From Schaalia georgiae DSM 6843 (lineage in GTDB: Bacteria > Actinomycetota > Actinomycetes > Actinomycetales > Actinomycetaceae), in NCBI RefSeq assembly GCF_000429245.1, contig NZ_AUBM01000006.1:317051-381050 (forward strand): a stretch of 64,000 nt of DNA, written 5' to 3'. The notes beneath the pieces were generated by a model. It did no database searches. It was not told the origin of the DNA and saw nothing but the letters and a program-made list of their open reading frames with translations. Both the position numbers and the translations under genes were made by a program. Positions within the stretch are counted from its first letter, which is position 1. Each line of letters opens with the position of its first letter. This document shows, in pieces, positions 27,763 to 36,679 of this stretch.

Positions 27763-29222
27763 GCCCCACCATCGGCCCTCCCCCCGGAAGCGCCACACCC
27801 CCAGGCGGGGAGCGCCCAGCCCCCGGCGCCACCGACGCGCACACCCCCTCCAGCGCGCCCGCCAAAGGAGGGACCATCCCCATCGGCTCCCCCGGCCCCA
27901 CTGGCGAACGCGCGGGGGCGCAGGGCCGCCCCCGCGCGGCCCGCACCGACCGCCTCACCACCGTGTGGCTGTGCCTGGCAGTACTGGCGGCCGGCGCCAC
28001 GACCGTCCTCCGCACGGCGCTGCCCCAGCCCCTGTGGACCACCATCCACCTGGTGACTCTGGGCGTCCTCACCAACGGCATCCTCCAATGGTCCTGGTAC
28101 TTCGCGCGCGCCCTGCTGCGCTTGCCCCCCGGGGACCGCCACTCCGGGCGGGACAACACCCGCAGGATCCTGGCCCTCAACACGGCCCTGGTCGTCCTGA
28201 TCGCCTCCATGTGGGCCCAGTGGGCGCCCGGAGCCGTCATCGGCGCCACGGGGGTCGGGGCAGTGGCCGCCTGGCACGGCCTCGCACTGGTCGTCGCCGC
28301 GCGCACCCGCCTGGCCTCCCGCTTCGCAGTGGTCCTGCGCTACTACGCGACCGCCGCCGCGTTCCTGGTCCTCGCCGCCCTCCTGGCCGGCCTGGTGGTG
28401 ACCGCCGCGTTCGCGGCCTCAGCGCCGCAGTGGCTGGTCGGGGCGCGCTCGACCATCACCGTCGCCCATGCCATCGCGGGCGTCGGCGGCTGGGTGGGCC
28501 TCACCATGGGCGGCACAATCGTCACACTGGGGCCCACGGCGGTGCGCACCCGCATGGACCCCCGCGCCGTCGACCTGGCCTCCCTGGCCCTGCCCGTGTG
28601 GGCGGCGGGGCTCCTCGCCGCCGTCGCGGGCGCCCTCGCCGGACACATGCGCGCCGTCGCCGCTGGCCTCGCCCTGGTGGGATTGGCGGCGGCGGCCGGG
28701 ATCGTCTACCCCTTGGCGCGCGCCGCCATGCGCAAAGGCCCCTCCGAGTACGGCAGCTGGTCCATGTGCCTGGGCACCGCGTGGATCCTCGTCGGCGTCG
28801 CAGTCGTCGCCCAGCACGCCTGGGTCACCGGCACGGGGGAACAGCTGCGCGCCGCGAACCTCCCGTGGCTGCCGATCATCGGAGCGGGAGGGCTCGGTCA
28901 AGTGTTCATCGGCGCCCTCACCTACCTCATGCCCGTCGTCATCGGAGGCGGGCCCCGCGCCGTGCGCGTCGGCGTGGGGGCCCTCGAGGCCGCCGCCCCC
29001 ATGCGCGAGGCCGCCCGCAATGCCGCCCTGGTGCTCCTGGCGGCGGCCACCGCCTCGCAGGCCCCGGCTGCCGCGCCCCTGGCCACCGCCTGCTGGGTCG
29101 TCGTCCTGGCCACCTACCTGGCGGACATCGCCCTCATGGCGCGCGCGGGAGCCGCGCAGGCCCGCGCCCGCACAGCGCCGCCGTCCCCGTCCCCCTCGAA
29201 CACCGGAGGTCTCCGTGGCTGA
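27759..29222 (+). CDS. Second polytopic membrane protein of the nirK cluster
   Basis: 487 aa. A disordered Pro/Gly-rich N-terminus of ~60 residues precedes about ten transmembrane helices. Histidines lie in helices, for example I-H-L-V-T-L-G-V-L-T-N, W-H-G-L-A-L, V-A-H-A-I-A-G-V-G-G and A-Q-H-A-W. I do not assign a family with certainty; the pattern fits an integral haem or copper protein serving the reductase. The start overlaps the previous stop, and the reading frame overlaps the nirK start by eight bases, so the three are one translational unit. Confidence 0.7.
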   Translation: MSPTIGPPPGSATPPGGERPAPGATDAHTPSSAPAKGGTIPIGSPGPTGERAGAQGRPRAARTDRLTTVWLCLAVLAAGATTVLRTALPQPLWTTIHLVTLGVLTNGILQWSWYFARALLRLPPGDRHSGRDNTRRILALNTALVVLIASMWAQWAPGAVIGATGVGAVAAWHGLALVVAARTRLASRFAVVLRYYATAAAFLVLAALLAGLVVTAAFAASAPQWLVGARSTITVAHAIAGVGGWVGLTMGGTIVTLGPTAVRTRMDPRAVDLASLALPVWAAGLLAAVAGALAGHMRAVAAGLALVGLAAAAGIVYPLARAAMRKGPSEYGSWSMCLGTAWILVGVAVVAQHAWVTGTGEQLRAANLPWLPIIGAGGLGQVFIGALTYLMPVVIGGGPRAVRVGVGALEAAAPMREAARNAALVLLAAATASQAPAAAPLATACWVVVLATYLADIALMARAGAAQARARTAPPSPSPSNTGGLRG

Positions 29223-30657
29223 CCGCAAACCCCGTCCCAAGAACCCCGCAGGTGACGCCGACCCCCTGAGCCGCACGGCGATGGGCGTCATGGGCCTGGT
29301 CTGCGTCGCTGCCCTGGCCCTGGCGGTGTTCCTGTCGAACCCGTCGGCCCCCGGGGCGCAGACCACCGCGGGCACGGGCACCGCGACAGGGGGCGCCGCC
29401 CAGGTGGCGCCCACCGGACACACCACCGAGGTCGCGGTCGGGGTCTCCGGATTCGCCTTCACCCCCAACAGGATCGAAGTGCCCGCGGGCGACCGCCTCG
29501 TCATCGCCTTCACGAACACCGGGGACCAGCGCCATGACCTCGTGCTCCCCAACGGCGTCGAATCCGGGGTGCTGGCCCCCGGCGCCTCGGCCACCCTGGA
29601 CGCGGGCGTCATCTCAGCCGACATGGAGGGCTGGTGCTCGATCCCCGCCCACCGCGAGCACGGGATGACGCTCACCATCACTGCGGTCGGCGCGCCCACG
29701 GCGGGCGGGGGAACCGACCACCCCGGGCACGCTGACCACTCCGGGCACGCGGGCCACCAGGCGGCCACCGGCGGGCCCGCCACCGCCCAGGAGCTGGAGG
29801 AGCACGCCGCCGCCGTCGAGGCGCGCGACCCGGTGCTGCCCCCCGCGGACTCGGCCACCGAGCGCCACTACACGTTCACAGCCACCGAGGGCACCATCGA
29901 CGTCACCGACACCCTCACCCGCGCCCACTGGACGTTCAACGGCACCTCCCCCGGGCCCATCCTGCGCGGGCGCATCGGCGACACCTTCCACATCACCCTG
30001 GTCAATAACGGGACCATGAGCCATTCCCTGGATTTCCATGCGGGACTGGTCTCCCCCGACCAGAACATGCGCTCCATCGACCCCGGCGAGACCCTGGAGT
30101 ACACCTTCACCGCCGCCAACGCGGGCATTTGGCTGTACCACTGCTCGACCGCGCCCATGTCCACGCACATCGCCAACGGCATGTTCGGGGCCGTCGTCAT
30201 CGACCCCACCGACCTGGGCGCCGTCGACCACGAGTACGTGATGATCGCCAACGAGCTCTACCTCGGCCAAGACGGCCAGAGCGCCGACGCGTCCCTGCTC
30301 TCCGCGCTACAGCCCAACGCCATGGCGTTCAACGGCACTCCCTTCCAGTACAAGGCGCACCCCATCGGGGTCAAGACCGGCGAGCGCGTGCGCGTGTGGG
30401 TCATGGACGCGGGCCCCAACCTTCCCATCACCTACCACGTGGTGGGCACCCAATTCGACACGGTGTGGCGCGAGGGCGCCTACGTGATCCGGGGCGGGGG
30501 CAGCGGAGGCGGCTGGGGCCAGGTCCTCGCCCTGGGCGCAGCCGAGGGCGGCTTCGTCGAGTTCACGCCCATGGAGGCCGGCCACTACGCTTTCGTCAAC
30601 CACGCTCTGTCCCTGGCCGAGAAGGGCCAGACCGGGGTGTTCGAGGTGACGGACTAG
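29215..30657 (+). CDS. nirK: Copper-containing nitrite reductase with extra N-terminal cupredoxin
   Basis: Reduces nitrite to nitric oxide on the outer face of the membrane. 480 aa. An N-terminal anchor helix lies at 22-41. A first cupredoxin domain (about 72-157) has complete type 1 ligands His107, Cys141, His146 and Met151. A His-rich linker (D-H-P-G-H-A-D-H-S-G-H) precedes the two-domain NirK core. Core type 1 ligands are His270, Cys310, His318 and Met323; type 2 ligands are His275, His309 and His463, with catalytic Asp273 and His408. The Cys310-His318 loop is one residue shorter than in Achromobacter NirK. Starts at GTG with CGGAGGT. Confidence 0.93.
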   Translation: MADRKPRPKNPAGDADPLSRTAMGVMGLVCVAALALAVFLSNPSAPGAQTTAGTGTATGGAAQVAPTGHTTEVAVGVSGFAFTPNRIEVPAGDRLVIAFTNTGDQRHDLVLPNGVESGVLAPGASATLDAGVISADMEGWCSIPAHREHGMTLTITAVGAPTAGGGTDHPGHADHSGHAGHQAATGGPATAQELEEHAAAVEARDPVLPPADSATERHYTFTATEGTIDVTDTLTRAHWTFNGTSPGPILRGRIGDTFHITLVNNGTMSHSLDFHAGLVSPDQNMRSIDPGETLEYTFTAANAGIWLYHCSTAPMSTHIANGMFGAVVIDPTDLGAVDHEYVMIANELYLGQDGQSADASLLSALQPNAMAFNGTPFQYKAHPIGVKTGERVRVWVMDAGPNLPITYHVVGTQFDTVWREGAYVIRGGGSGGGWGQVLALGAAEGGFVEFTPMEAGHYAFVNHALSLAEKGQTGVFEVTD

Positions 30658-30716
30658 CCGGGCCCGGCCGTGCCCGCCCCTTCCCAACGGCGCCGGCGCG
30701 CGCCTACAATCGCCCT

Positions 30717-31199
30717 ATGGGCTCTGTGATCCTGCGACCGCTGTTCGCCACCGAGACAGACCTGCTCGAGCGCGCGACGCTGGGGAACATCAACTGGTGC
30801 GGCCAGCGCTTCACCATGGACGACGTGCGCCGGACCCCGGAGTTCGCGCACTACACGCAGCCGGATCCCCTGCGGGGGGACTTCGGCATCGTCGCCGAAC
30901 GCGACGAGGAGGCGCTGGGGGTCGTGTGGGCTCTCTTCCTGCCCGCCGACCATCCCGGCTTCGGTTTCGTCGACGAGGCGACCCCCGAGTTGTCCCTCTG
31001 GGTCGATGAAGCGGAACGGCGCAAGGGCATCGGGCGCTCCCTCATGGGCGCGATCCTCACCGAGGCCCGCGAGCGCGGCGCCGCGCAGATCAGCCTCTCG
31101 GTGGAGGAGGGGAACTTCTCCAAGGACCTGTACACGTCCCTCGGCTTCACCGAGGTCCCAGGGCTCGAAGCCAACGGCGTCATGCTCCTGCGGCTGTGA
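30717..31199 (+). CDS. GNAT-family N-acetyltransferase
   Basis: Acetyl-CoA-dependent transferase, 160 aa. The acetyl-CoA loop (A-E-R-R-K-G-I-G-R-S-L) and the C-terminal Y-x-S-L-G-F-T-E pattern are visible. The ATG is leaderless: a near-consensus TACAAT (30705-30710) lies six bases upstream. It stands alone between nirK and an MFS gene. The acceptor substrate is unknown. Confidence 0.9.
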   Translation: MGSVILRPLFATETDLLERATLGNINWCGQRFTMDDVRRTPEFAHYTQPDPLRGDFGIVAERDEEALGVVWALFLPADHPGFGFVDEATPELSLWVDEAERRKGIGRSLMGAILTEARERGAAQISLSVEEGNFSKDLYTSLGFTEVPGLEANGVMLLRL

Positions 31200-31295
31200 C
31201 GCCCGGCCCCGCGAGGGCCCCGCGTGGCAGTGCCGTGGCAGCCCCCACTGCCCTGCGGCGCCGACGCGCCCGCGCGCCGCGGGTAGAATCGCCTG

Positions 31296-32492
31296 GTGCT
31301 CTCCGCGTACCTCGGCGTCCTGCGTTTTGAAAGGGCCTGGCGGTTCTCAGCCGCCGGGCTCGTCCTGCGCCTGCCCATGTCGATGGTGGGCATCTCCATC
31401 ATCCTGCTCGTGCGCGCCCAGTACGGCAACTACGCCCTGGCCGGAGCGGTGTCCGCGGTCAACATCATCGCGACGGCGTGCTGCGCGCCCGCCCTGGCGC
31501 GCCTCGTCGACCGCCGCGGGCAGTTGCGCGTCATGGGGCCGTCCTGGGCGGTGTCGTCGTCGGCCATGGCCGCCCTGCTCGCCTGCGCGGTGCTTCGCGC
31601 GCCCGAGTGGCTGCTCTTCGTGTCCGCGGCGGTCGCGGGGGCCACGTGGGGGGCTCCCGGCGCCCTCGTGCGCTCCCGGTGGGCGGCGGTCCTGGACAAG
31701 GCCGACCAGCTCACGACGGCCTACGCCTACGAGTCCGCGATGGACGAGCTCGTGTTCATCCTGGGCCCGGTCCTGTCCACGGTGCTGGGCACGCTCGCGC
31801 ACCCGGGCGCTGGAGTCCTCCTGTCCGTAGTCTTCCTGGCCGTCGGCGGCGTGCTCTTCCTGTCGGGGCGGGACTCCGAGCCCGAGCCCACCAGGGGCGG
31901 GGGGCACGGCGCGCGCGGCTCCGTCATCCGCAGGCCGGCAGTCGCCGTCATGGCCCTCACCTACATCGGCATGGGCACCATGTTCGGCGCGAACGACGTC
32001 GCCGTGGTCGCCTTCGCGACGGAGAGGGGGGCGCCCGCCATGTCCGGGGTGCTCCTGGCGCTGTCCTCAGCCGCCTCGTTGCTGGCCGGCCTCGCCTACG
32101 GGGTGCGCGTGTGGCGCTGGCCCATGTGGCGGCTCTACGCGGTGTGCGTCGTCGCCATCGCCCTGGGCGCCACCGCCTACCTGGCGGCCTCCGATCTGTG
32201 GACGATGGCCCTGGTGATGTCCGTGACGGGCATGGCCTACGCGCCCACCATGACGAACGTCAACATGATCATCCAGAAAACCGTGCCGCCGCACCGGCTC
32301 ACCGAGGGGCTCACGTGGATGTCGACGTCGCTCAACTTGGGCGCGTCACTGGGTTCGGCTCTGACCGGCCCCGCAGTGGACGCCGGCGGCTCGCACGGCG
32401 GCTACTTGGTGATGGTGGGGTCGGCGTGGGTCATGGTGCTCCTGATGGCCGCGGGCGTGGGCGCCCTGAGGAGAGCCATCACAGAGGACTAA
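31296..32492 (+). CDS. MFS transporter
   Basis: 398 aa, about twelve transmembrane helices, 12-TM efflux type. The short polar stretch V-D-R-R-G-Q-L-R after helix 2 is a weak motif A. The GTG start is leaderless (TAGAAT at 31284-31289, six bases). It is independent of its neighbours. Substrate is not inferable. Confidence 0.82.
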   Translation: MLSAYLGVLRFERAWRFSAAGLVLRLPMSMVGISIILLVRAQYGNYALAGAVSAVNIIATACCAPALARLVDRRGQLRVMGPSWAVSSSAMAALLACAVLRAPEWLLFVSAAVAGATWGAPGALVRSRWAAVLDKADQLTTAYAYESAMDELVFILGPVLSTVLGTLAHPGAGVLLSVVFLAVGGVLFLSGRDSEPEPTRGGGHGARGSVIRRPAVAVMALTYIGMGTMFGANDVAVVAFATERGAPAMSGVLLALSSAASLLAGLAYGVRVWRWPMWRLYAVCVVAIALGATAYLAASDLWTMALVMSVTGMAYAPTMTNVNMIIQKTVPPHRLTEGLTWMSTSLNLGASLGSALTGPAVDAGGSHGGYLVMVGSAWVMVLLMAAGVGALRRAITED

Positions 32493-32526
32493 CGCGGCAC
32501 CGCCGCCCTCGCCTAGGATGATTCCC

Positions 32527-33777
32527 ATGCCTCCATCGCCATTGTTCGACGACGAGTCTCCCTCCCTGCTGCTGTCCCTGGCGGCGGGCACCGGCGAGCT
32601 CGCCTCGGTAGTGCTGGCGCACGCGCTCGCCGGGTGCGGCTTCCACCCCAGCATCGTCGGCTTCGGCGGCATCGGCTCCCTCCGCAGTGCTCGGGTGCTC
32701 GGCCGCGTCCTCATGGACCGCGACCTGTTGCAGCGCTCGTGGTTGTCCGGCAGGCGGGGCTGGCGCCAGTTCTTCAACGCGCAGGTCCCCCGACAGCCGG
32801 TCCTCGTCACGGTCGGCCGTTCCCGGCGGCTCACCTTCGCGGATCGGGGGGGCTACGTCGATCTCGTCGTCAACGGGCACGGCCTGCCCCCCGGGTGGCA
32901 CGACGCCACGATCCAGGTGCTCCACGAGGCGGACGTGCGCGCCCTCGGTCTGCGCGAGGGCGACGCGCTGCGCCTGGCGGCCCCGGCCCCGGGGGCACCG
33001 GCCCGCCCGGGCGGGCACGTCCACCGGCGCGTGCGCGCGGGCAAACCCGTTCGCGTCACCATCCGGATCGTCGGAGACTCCGAGGACTTCGGGATCGTCT
33101 CCGATGTCGATGACACTGTGATCGTCTCGATGCTGCCCCGCCTGCTGACGGCGGCGAAGCACGCCTTCGTCGACCGGGTCTCCTCGCGCGAGGCGGTGGA
33201 CGGCATGGCGGAGTTCCTCACCGACGCGGCCCAGTCCCACACCACCGCCCCGGACCCCTCCAACGCGCCCGTCCTGTACCTGTCCACGGGGGCGTGGAAC
33301 GTCGTACCCGCGCTCCGCTCCTTCTTGGAGCGCACCCACTTCCCGACCGGGTGCTTCCTCATGACCGACTTCGGCCCGTCGAACACCGGCTGGTTCCGTT
33401 CCGGGCCCGAGCACAAGCGCCGCGAACTGCGCCGCCTATCACGAATGCTCCCCCACGTGCGGTGGCTGCTCGTCGGAGACGACGGGCAGCACGACCCCGA
33501 GATCTACGCTGAGTTCGCGCGCGAGTGCCCCCACCAGGTGGCGGGCATCGCGATCCGTTCCCTGTCCGAGATCGAGCAGTTCATGTCGCACGGCTCCTTC
33601 GACGCGATGGTCCCCGACGCCCTGTGGACCGTGCCCGAGCAGATCCCCGTGTGGTACGGCTCGGACGGCCACGCGCTCCTGGCCAATGTCAGGGGCAGGG
33701 GCGGGCTCCCGCGGCTCGCCTCCCTGATCGGCACCGACGAGGACTCCGGCCCGGACGGGGCGGGGCCCTCCGACTGA
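32527..33777 (+). CDS. App1-like phosphatidate phosphatase domain protein (DUF2183)
   Basis: 416 aa. The C-terminal half (about residue 195 onward) carries a HAD-like phosphatase signature D-V-D-D-T-V-I, then [16 protein letters not shown] and [11 protein letters not shown]. These are all hallmarks of the yeast App1 phosphatidate phosphatase catalytic domain. No membrane helix is present. The ATG at 32527 is chosen over 32518 because TAGGAT (32514-32519) would overlap the latter and sits seven bases before the former. A lipid phosphatase role is known for App1; the bacterial substrate is inferred. Confidence 0.85.
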   Translation: MPPSPLFDDESPSLLLSLAAGTGELASVVLAHALAGCGFHPSIVGFGGIGSLRSARVLGRVLMDRDLLQRSWLSGRRGWRQFFNAQVPRQPVLVTVGRSRRLTFADRGGYVDLVVNGHGLPPGWHDATIQVLHEADVRALGLREGDALRLAAPAPGAPARPGGHVHRRVRAGKPVRVTIRIVGDSEDFGIVSDVDDTVIVSMLPRLLTAAKHAFVDRVSSREAVDGMAEFLTDAAQSHTTAPDPSNAPVLYLSTGAWNVVPALRSFLERTHFPTGCFLMTDFGPSNTGWFRSGPEHKRRELRRLSRMLPHVRWLLVGDDGQHDPEIYAEFARECPHQVAGIAIRSLSEIEQFMSHGSFDAMVPDALWTVPEQIPVWYGSDGHALLANVRGRGGLPRLASLIGTDEDSGPDGAGPSD

Positions 33778-33831
33778 GGCGCGCCCGGGGTGCGGCCCCC
33801 ACCTCGTCGGCCCGGGGCAGCGAGCGGCGGA

Positions 33832-34455
33832 TCAGGAGGGCTCGTCCCCCGACTGCAGGCCATTGGGCGGAACCGGCAAGCACCCCTCGGGCCGCACCAG
33901 CGGATCCTTCGACCGCGATATGTGCGCGACCTCCTCGGCGTCGATCGGACTGTCGTAGAAGTTCCCGAGCTCCACCGTCACCGCCTTGTCGGTGGCAGCG
34001 GTGAGGACCACCTTCGCCCCCGGGAAGTACCGGGCGACCGTGTAAGCGTCATCGACGCCCGAGATGCCCGCGAAAATGCGGGCCTTCCCCCCGTACTCGG
34101 TCGTCGAGTTGTCCGGATCCTGCGGCGTGAAACCAGCGCTGATCAGCATTTCCGTGGCGTCCGTGGCGAGCCCCTGGTGGGCGGTCGTATTGACGACCTT
34201 CACATTCACGTCCTCGACCGGTGTCGGGTACGCGCCAACGCTCGGGCACACCAGGTCGCCTTTTTCCGCGTACTTCACGGACTCGGAGAAGGAATTGCCG
34301 AAGGGGATCGGGATGACGCCGATGAGCACCAGCACCCCCACCAGGGCGACGACGGCCAGGCTCAGGCCCGTGATCGAGAAAACGGCCGTCTGGCGCCGCT
34401 GCCTCCTCATCAAGTAGCGCTGGCGCGGGGTCAAGGGTGCCTCTGGGTTACTCAC
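33832..34455 (-). CDS. LytR C-terminal (LytR_C) domain membrane protein
   Basis: 207 aa, single-pass. A basic N-terminus, one helix at about residues 24-47, and an extracytoplasmic LytR_C domain (about 80-170, V-N-V-K-V-V-N-T-T start) are visible. Proteins of this type act at the actinobacterial cell wall, often with LCP ligases. It starts at GTG 34455, with TACGTT seven bases upstream (leaderless) or AAGGA close by. It is divergent from the acyl-CoA dehydrogenase. Confidence 0.85.
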   Translation of the reverse strand: MSNPEAPLTPRQRYLMRRQRRQTAVFSITGLSLAVVALVGVLVLIGVIPIPFGNSFSESVKYAEKGDLVCPSVGAYPTPVEDVNVKVVNTTAHQGLATDATEMLISAGFTPQDPDNSTTEYGGKARIFAGISGVDDAYTVARYFPGAKVVLTAATDKAVTVELGNFYDSPIDAEEVAHISRSKDPLVRPEGCLPVPPNGLQSGDEPS

Positions 34456-34605
34456 AGTCCTTAACGTAGCCGATCACAGGCCGGGCGCGCACTCCATCGG
34501 CACCCTTGTGGGGCGTTGCATCGGGCACCCGCGGACCGGCGGGATAGAGTGGGGGCTGCCCGGGGCGCCCCGGGCGCGCCGCACCACCCACCGAAGGGAC
34601 CACCG

Positions 34606-35748
34606 ATGCATTTCCTCTCCGACGATGCCCTGGCCCGCATCCGCTCCCGCGCGGGCGAAGCGGACGCCACCAATTCCTTCCCCGCCGACGACCTCGCCGA
34701 CCTGCGCGACGCCGGGTACCTGGGCGCGTTCGTCCCCACCGAGTTCGGCGGATCCGGCCTGGGCCTCACGGCGATCGCCGCCGAGCAGACGCGCCTGGCC
34801 GCAGCTGCTCCTGGCACGGCCCTGGGGATCAATATGCACCAGATCATCGTGGGGCTGGGGCGTTTCCTGGTCGCGCACGGGAACCCGCGCGGCGAGCAGA
34901 TCCTCCGCGACGCCGCCGCGGGGGAGGTCTTCGGTTTCGGCATCTCCGAACCGGGCAACGACCTCGTGCTCTTCGGTTCCACCACGAAGGCGTCGCCCGC
35001 GCCCGGCGGCGGGTACTCGTTCGAGGGCACCAAGATCTTCACCTCGCTGTCTCCCGTGTGGACGCGCCTGCTGGTCTTCGGGCGCGCTGACCTGGACGAG
35101 GGGCCCAAATCAGTGTTCGGCCTGGTCCACCGAGGCGACCCCGGGTACTCCATCATCGACGACTGGGACCCCCTGGGGATGCGCGCCACCCAGTCGATGA
35201 CGACGCGCCTCGAAGGGGTCGTGGTCCCCGACGACCGGATCCTCACGGTCACTGATCCGGGCCCCTCCAAGGATCCCGTGGTCTTCGGCATATTCGCGCA
35301 CTTCGAGATCCTGCTGGCCGCCACCTACCAGGGAGTCGGCGAGCGCGCGGTCCAAGTGGCCGCCGAGCACGTCAAGGTCCGGCGCTCCGTGAAGAACCAG
35401 ACCACCTACTCCAACGATCCCGACATCCGGTGGCGGATCGCCGAGGCGGCGCTGGCGATGAACGCCGTCGGGCCGCAGATCCGCGAGCTCGCCCGCGACG
35501 TGGAGGCGGGGGCGGACCGGGGCGCAGCGTGGATGCCGCAGCTCTCCGCCGTGAAGAACGCGGCCGCCGAGGCGACCCTGCGCGCCGTCGAGCAGGCGAT
35601 GCGCGCGTGCGGGGGCTCGGCGTACTACAACTCCCATGAGCTCTCGCGCCTGTACCGCGACGCGCTGGCCGGGATCTTCCAGCCCTCCGACCAGGAGTCC
35701 CTGCACGGAGCCTGGGCGAACCTGGTGCTGGGGCCCGTCGGGAGCTGA
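34606..35748 (+). CDS. Acyl-CoA dehydrogenase family protein
   Basis: FAD-dependent flavoprotein, 380 aa, normal length. It shows the N-terminal helical domain (L-A-D-L-R-D-A-G-Y-L-G), the FAD-binding middle region with F-G-I-S-E-P-G-N-D and G-T-K-I-F-T-S-L-S, and the C-terminal helical bundle with C-G-G-S-A-Y-Y. The position normally G-T as in S-G-T-E-E is unusual, so it may belong to the acyl-CoA dehydrogenase-like oxidase/desulfurase side. The ATG follows AAGGGA. It has no fatty-acid-degradation neighbours. Confidence 0.85.
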   Translation: MHFLSDDALARIRSRAGEADATNSFPADDLADLRDAGYLGAFVPTEFGGSGLGLTAIAAEQTRLAAAAPGTALGINMHQIIVGLGRFLVAHGNPRGEQILRDAAAGEVFGFGISEPGNDLVLFGSTTKASPAPGGGYSFEGTKIFTSLSPVWTRLLVFGRADLDEGPKSVFGLVHRGDPGYSIIDDWDPLGMRATQSMTTRLEGVVVPDDRILTVTDPGPSKDPVVFGIFAHFEILLAATYQGVGERAVQVAAEHVKVRRSVKNQTTYSNDPDIRWRIAEAALAMNAVGPQIRELARDVEAGADRGAAWMPQLSAVKNAAAEATLRAVEQAMRACGGSAYYNSHELSRLYRDALAGIFQPSDQESLHGAWANLVLGPVGS

Positions 35749-35811
35749 GGGAGCTCCCGGGGAGGTCCCGGCGGGGGCGGGGGCCGGCGGGCCATCCGGG
35801 CTGGCACAGAC

Positions 35812-35880
35812 CCCGGGCGCCCCGCTCCCGGGCCGGGCAGGCGCCGGGGACTGGCGAACCGTCCGAGCGCGCGGGGGTCG
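35812..35880. repeat. Left flanking repeat of the EXLDI gene
   Basis: Begins CCCGGGCGCCCCGCTCCC (35812-35829), identical to 36566-36583, and stays similar for roughly 65-100 bases, including GTCCGAGCGCG. It is in direct orientation with the right copy, with the EXLDI gene between. Confidence 0.75.
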
Positions 35881-35900
35881 CGGCGGCCGCGCCCCGCCTT

Positions 35901-36434
35901 TCAGATATCGAGGTCCTCGACCAGGGGGGCGGCATCCATCCGCTCGACCTCGTCGACGAGCCCGTCCGGGAGCCGTCCCCGCATGCTGGCCGTATCGGGG
36001 AAGACGAGGAGGCTGCGCTCCCGGGGCCGCCACCACTCCCCCTCCCACGTCCGCGCGCCGTCGGCCCCGTCTTCCTCGGGCGAGTCCCAGTCCTTGGAGC
36101 CCATCCCGTTCCAGTCGGGGTCGTCGCGCGTGTGGACGGCGTACTGGCCCTTCGCGGTCGCGTAGACCCGGAAGGTCTGGACCCGCAGGCCTTCCGCCCG
36201 CCTCCTCCACTTCAGGCACAGGCGCCCTGTGAAGCGCTTGGCCCTCACAACCGGGCCGTCATCGACCTCGAGTTCCACTGTCCCCATCATCTCGCGCCGC
36301 CCTTTCTTCCCGTGGTGGTCCAGGTAGAGCCTGATGCCCGCGATGACCGCCGCGGAGTTCCCTCCCGCGAGGCGCGCTGCCCGTTCGAACAACGGAAGGT
36401 CGGCCTCCGCGATGTACACGTTCTTCGTCGGCAT
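35901..36434 (-). CDS. EXLDI family protein
   Basis: 177 aa, soluble. It has an N-terminal M-P-T-K-N-V-Y-I-A-E-A-D-L-P-L-F-E start and the terminal E-D-L-D-I motif that names this uncharacterised family; the middle is rich in Trp and Arg/Asp pairs. The ATG at 36434 is leaderless, with a near-perfect TATAGT (36442-36447) seven bases upstream. The promoter is strikingly AT-rich and contains ATGCGCAT. The gene sits between two imperfect direct repeats (35812 and 36566). Function is unknown. Confidence 0.82.
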   Translation of the reverse strand: MPTKNVYIAEADLPLFERAARLAGGNSAAVIAGIRLYLDHHGKKGRREMMGTVELEVDDGPVVRAKRFTGRLCLKWRRRAEGLRVQTFRVYATAKGQYAVHTRDDPDWNGMGSKDWDSPEEDGADGARTWEGEWWRPRERSLLVFPDTASMRGRLPDGLVDEVERMDAAPLVEDLDI

Positions 36435-36565
36435 GTTTATGACTATAGACATGCGCATATACTGCCCGCAAGAAAACCCGCCGTGCTTCTGCGCGCACGG
36501 CGGGCCAGCACGACCGGGGAGGGCGCGTGCCAGGACTTGACGAGGCGGGCCGGGCCCGCATGGAT

Positions 36566-36664
36566 CCCGGGCGCCCCGCTCCCAGGCCGGGCGGGCGCGG
36601 GGGCCTGCGGATGGTCCGAGTGGGCACGGCGGCTTGTTGGGCCGTCCGAGCGCGGGGGCGCCGT
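36566..36664. repeat. Right flanking repeat of the EXLDI gene
   Basis: Direct partner of 35812-35880, with insertions in the middle. Together they bracket about 690 bases holding only the EXLDI gene and its promoter. Confidence 0.72.
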
Positions 36665-36679
36665 GGCCCCCGGCCCGCC

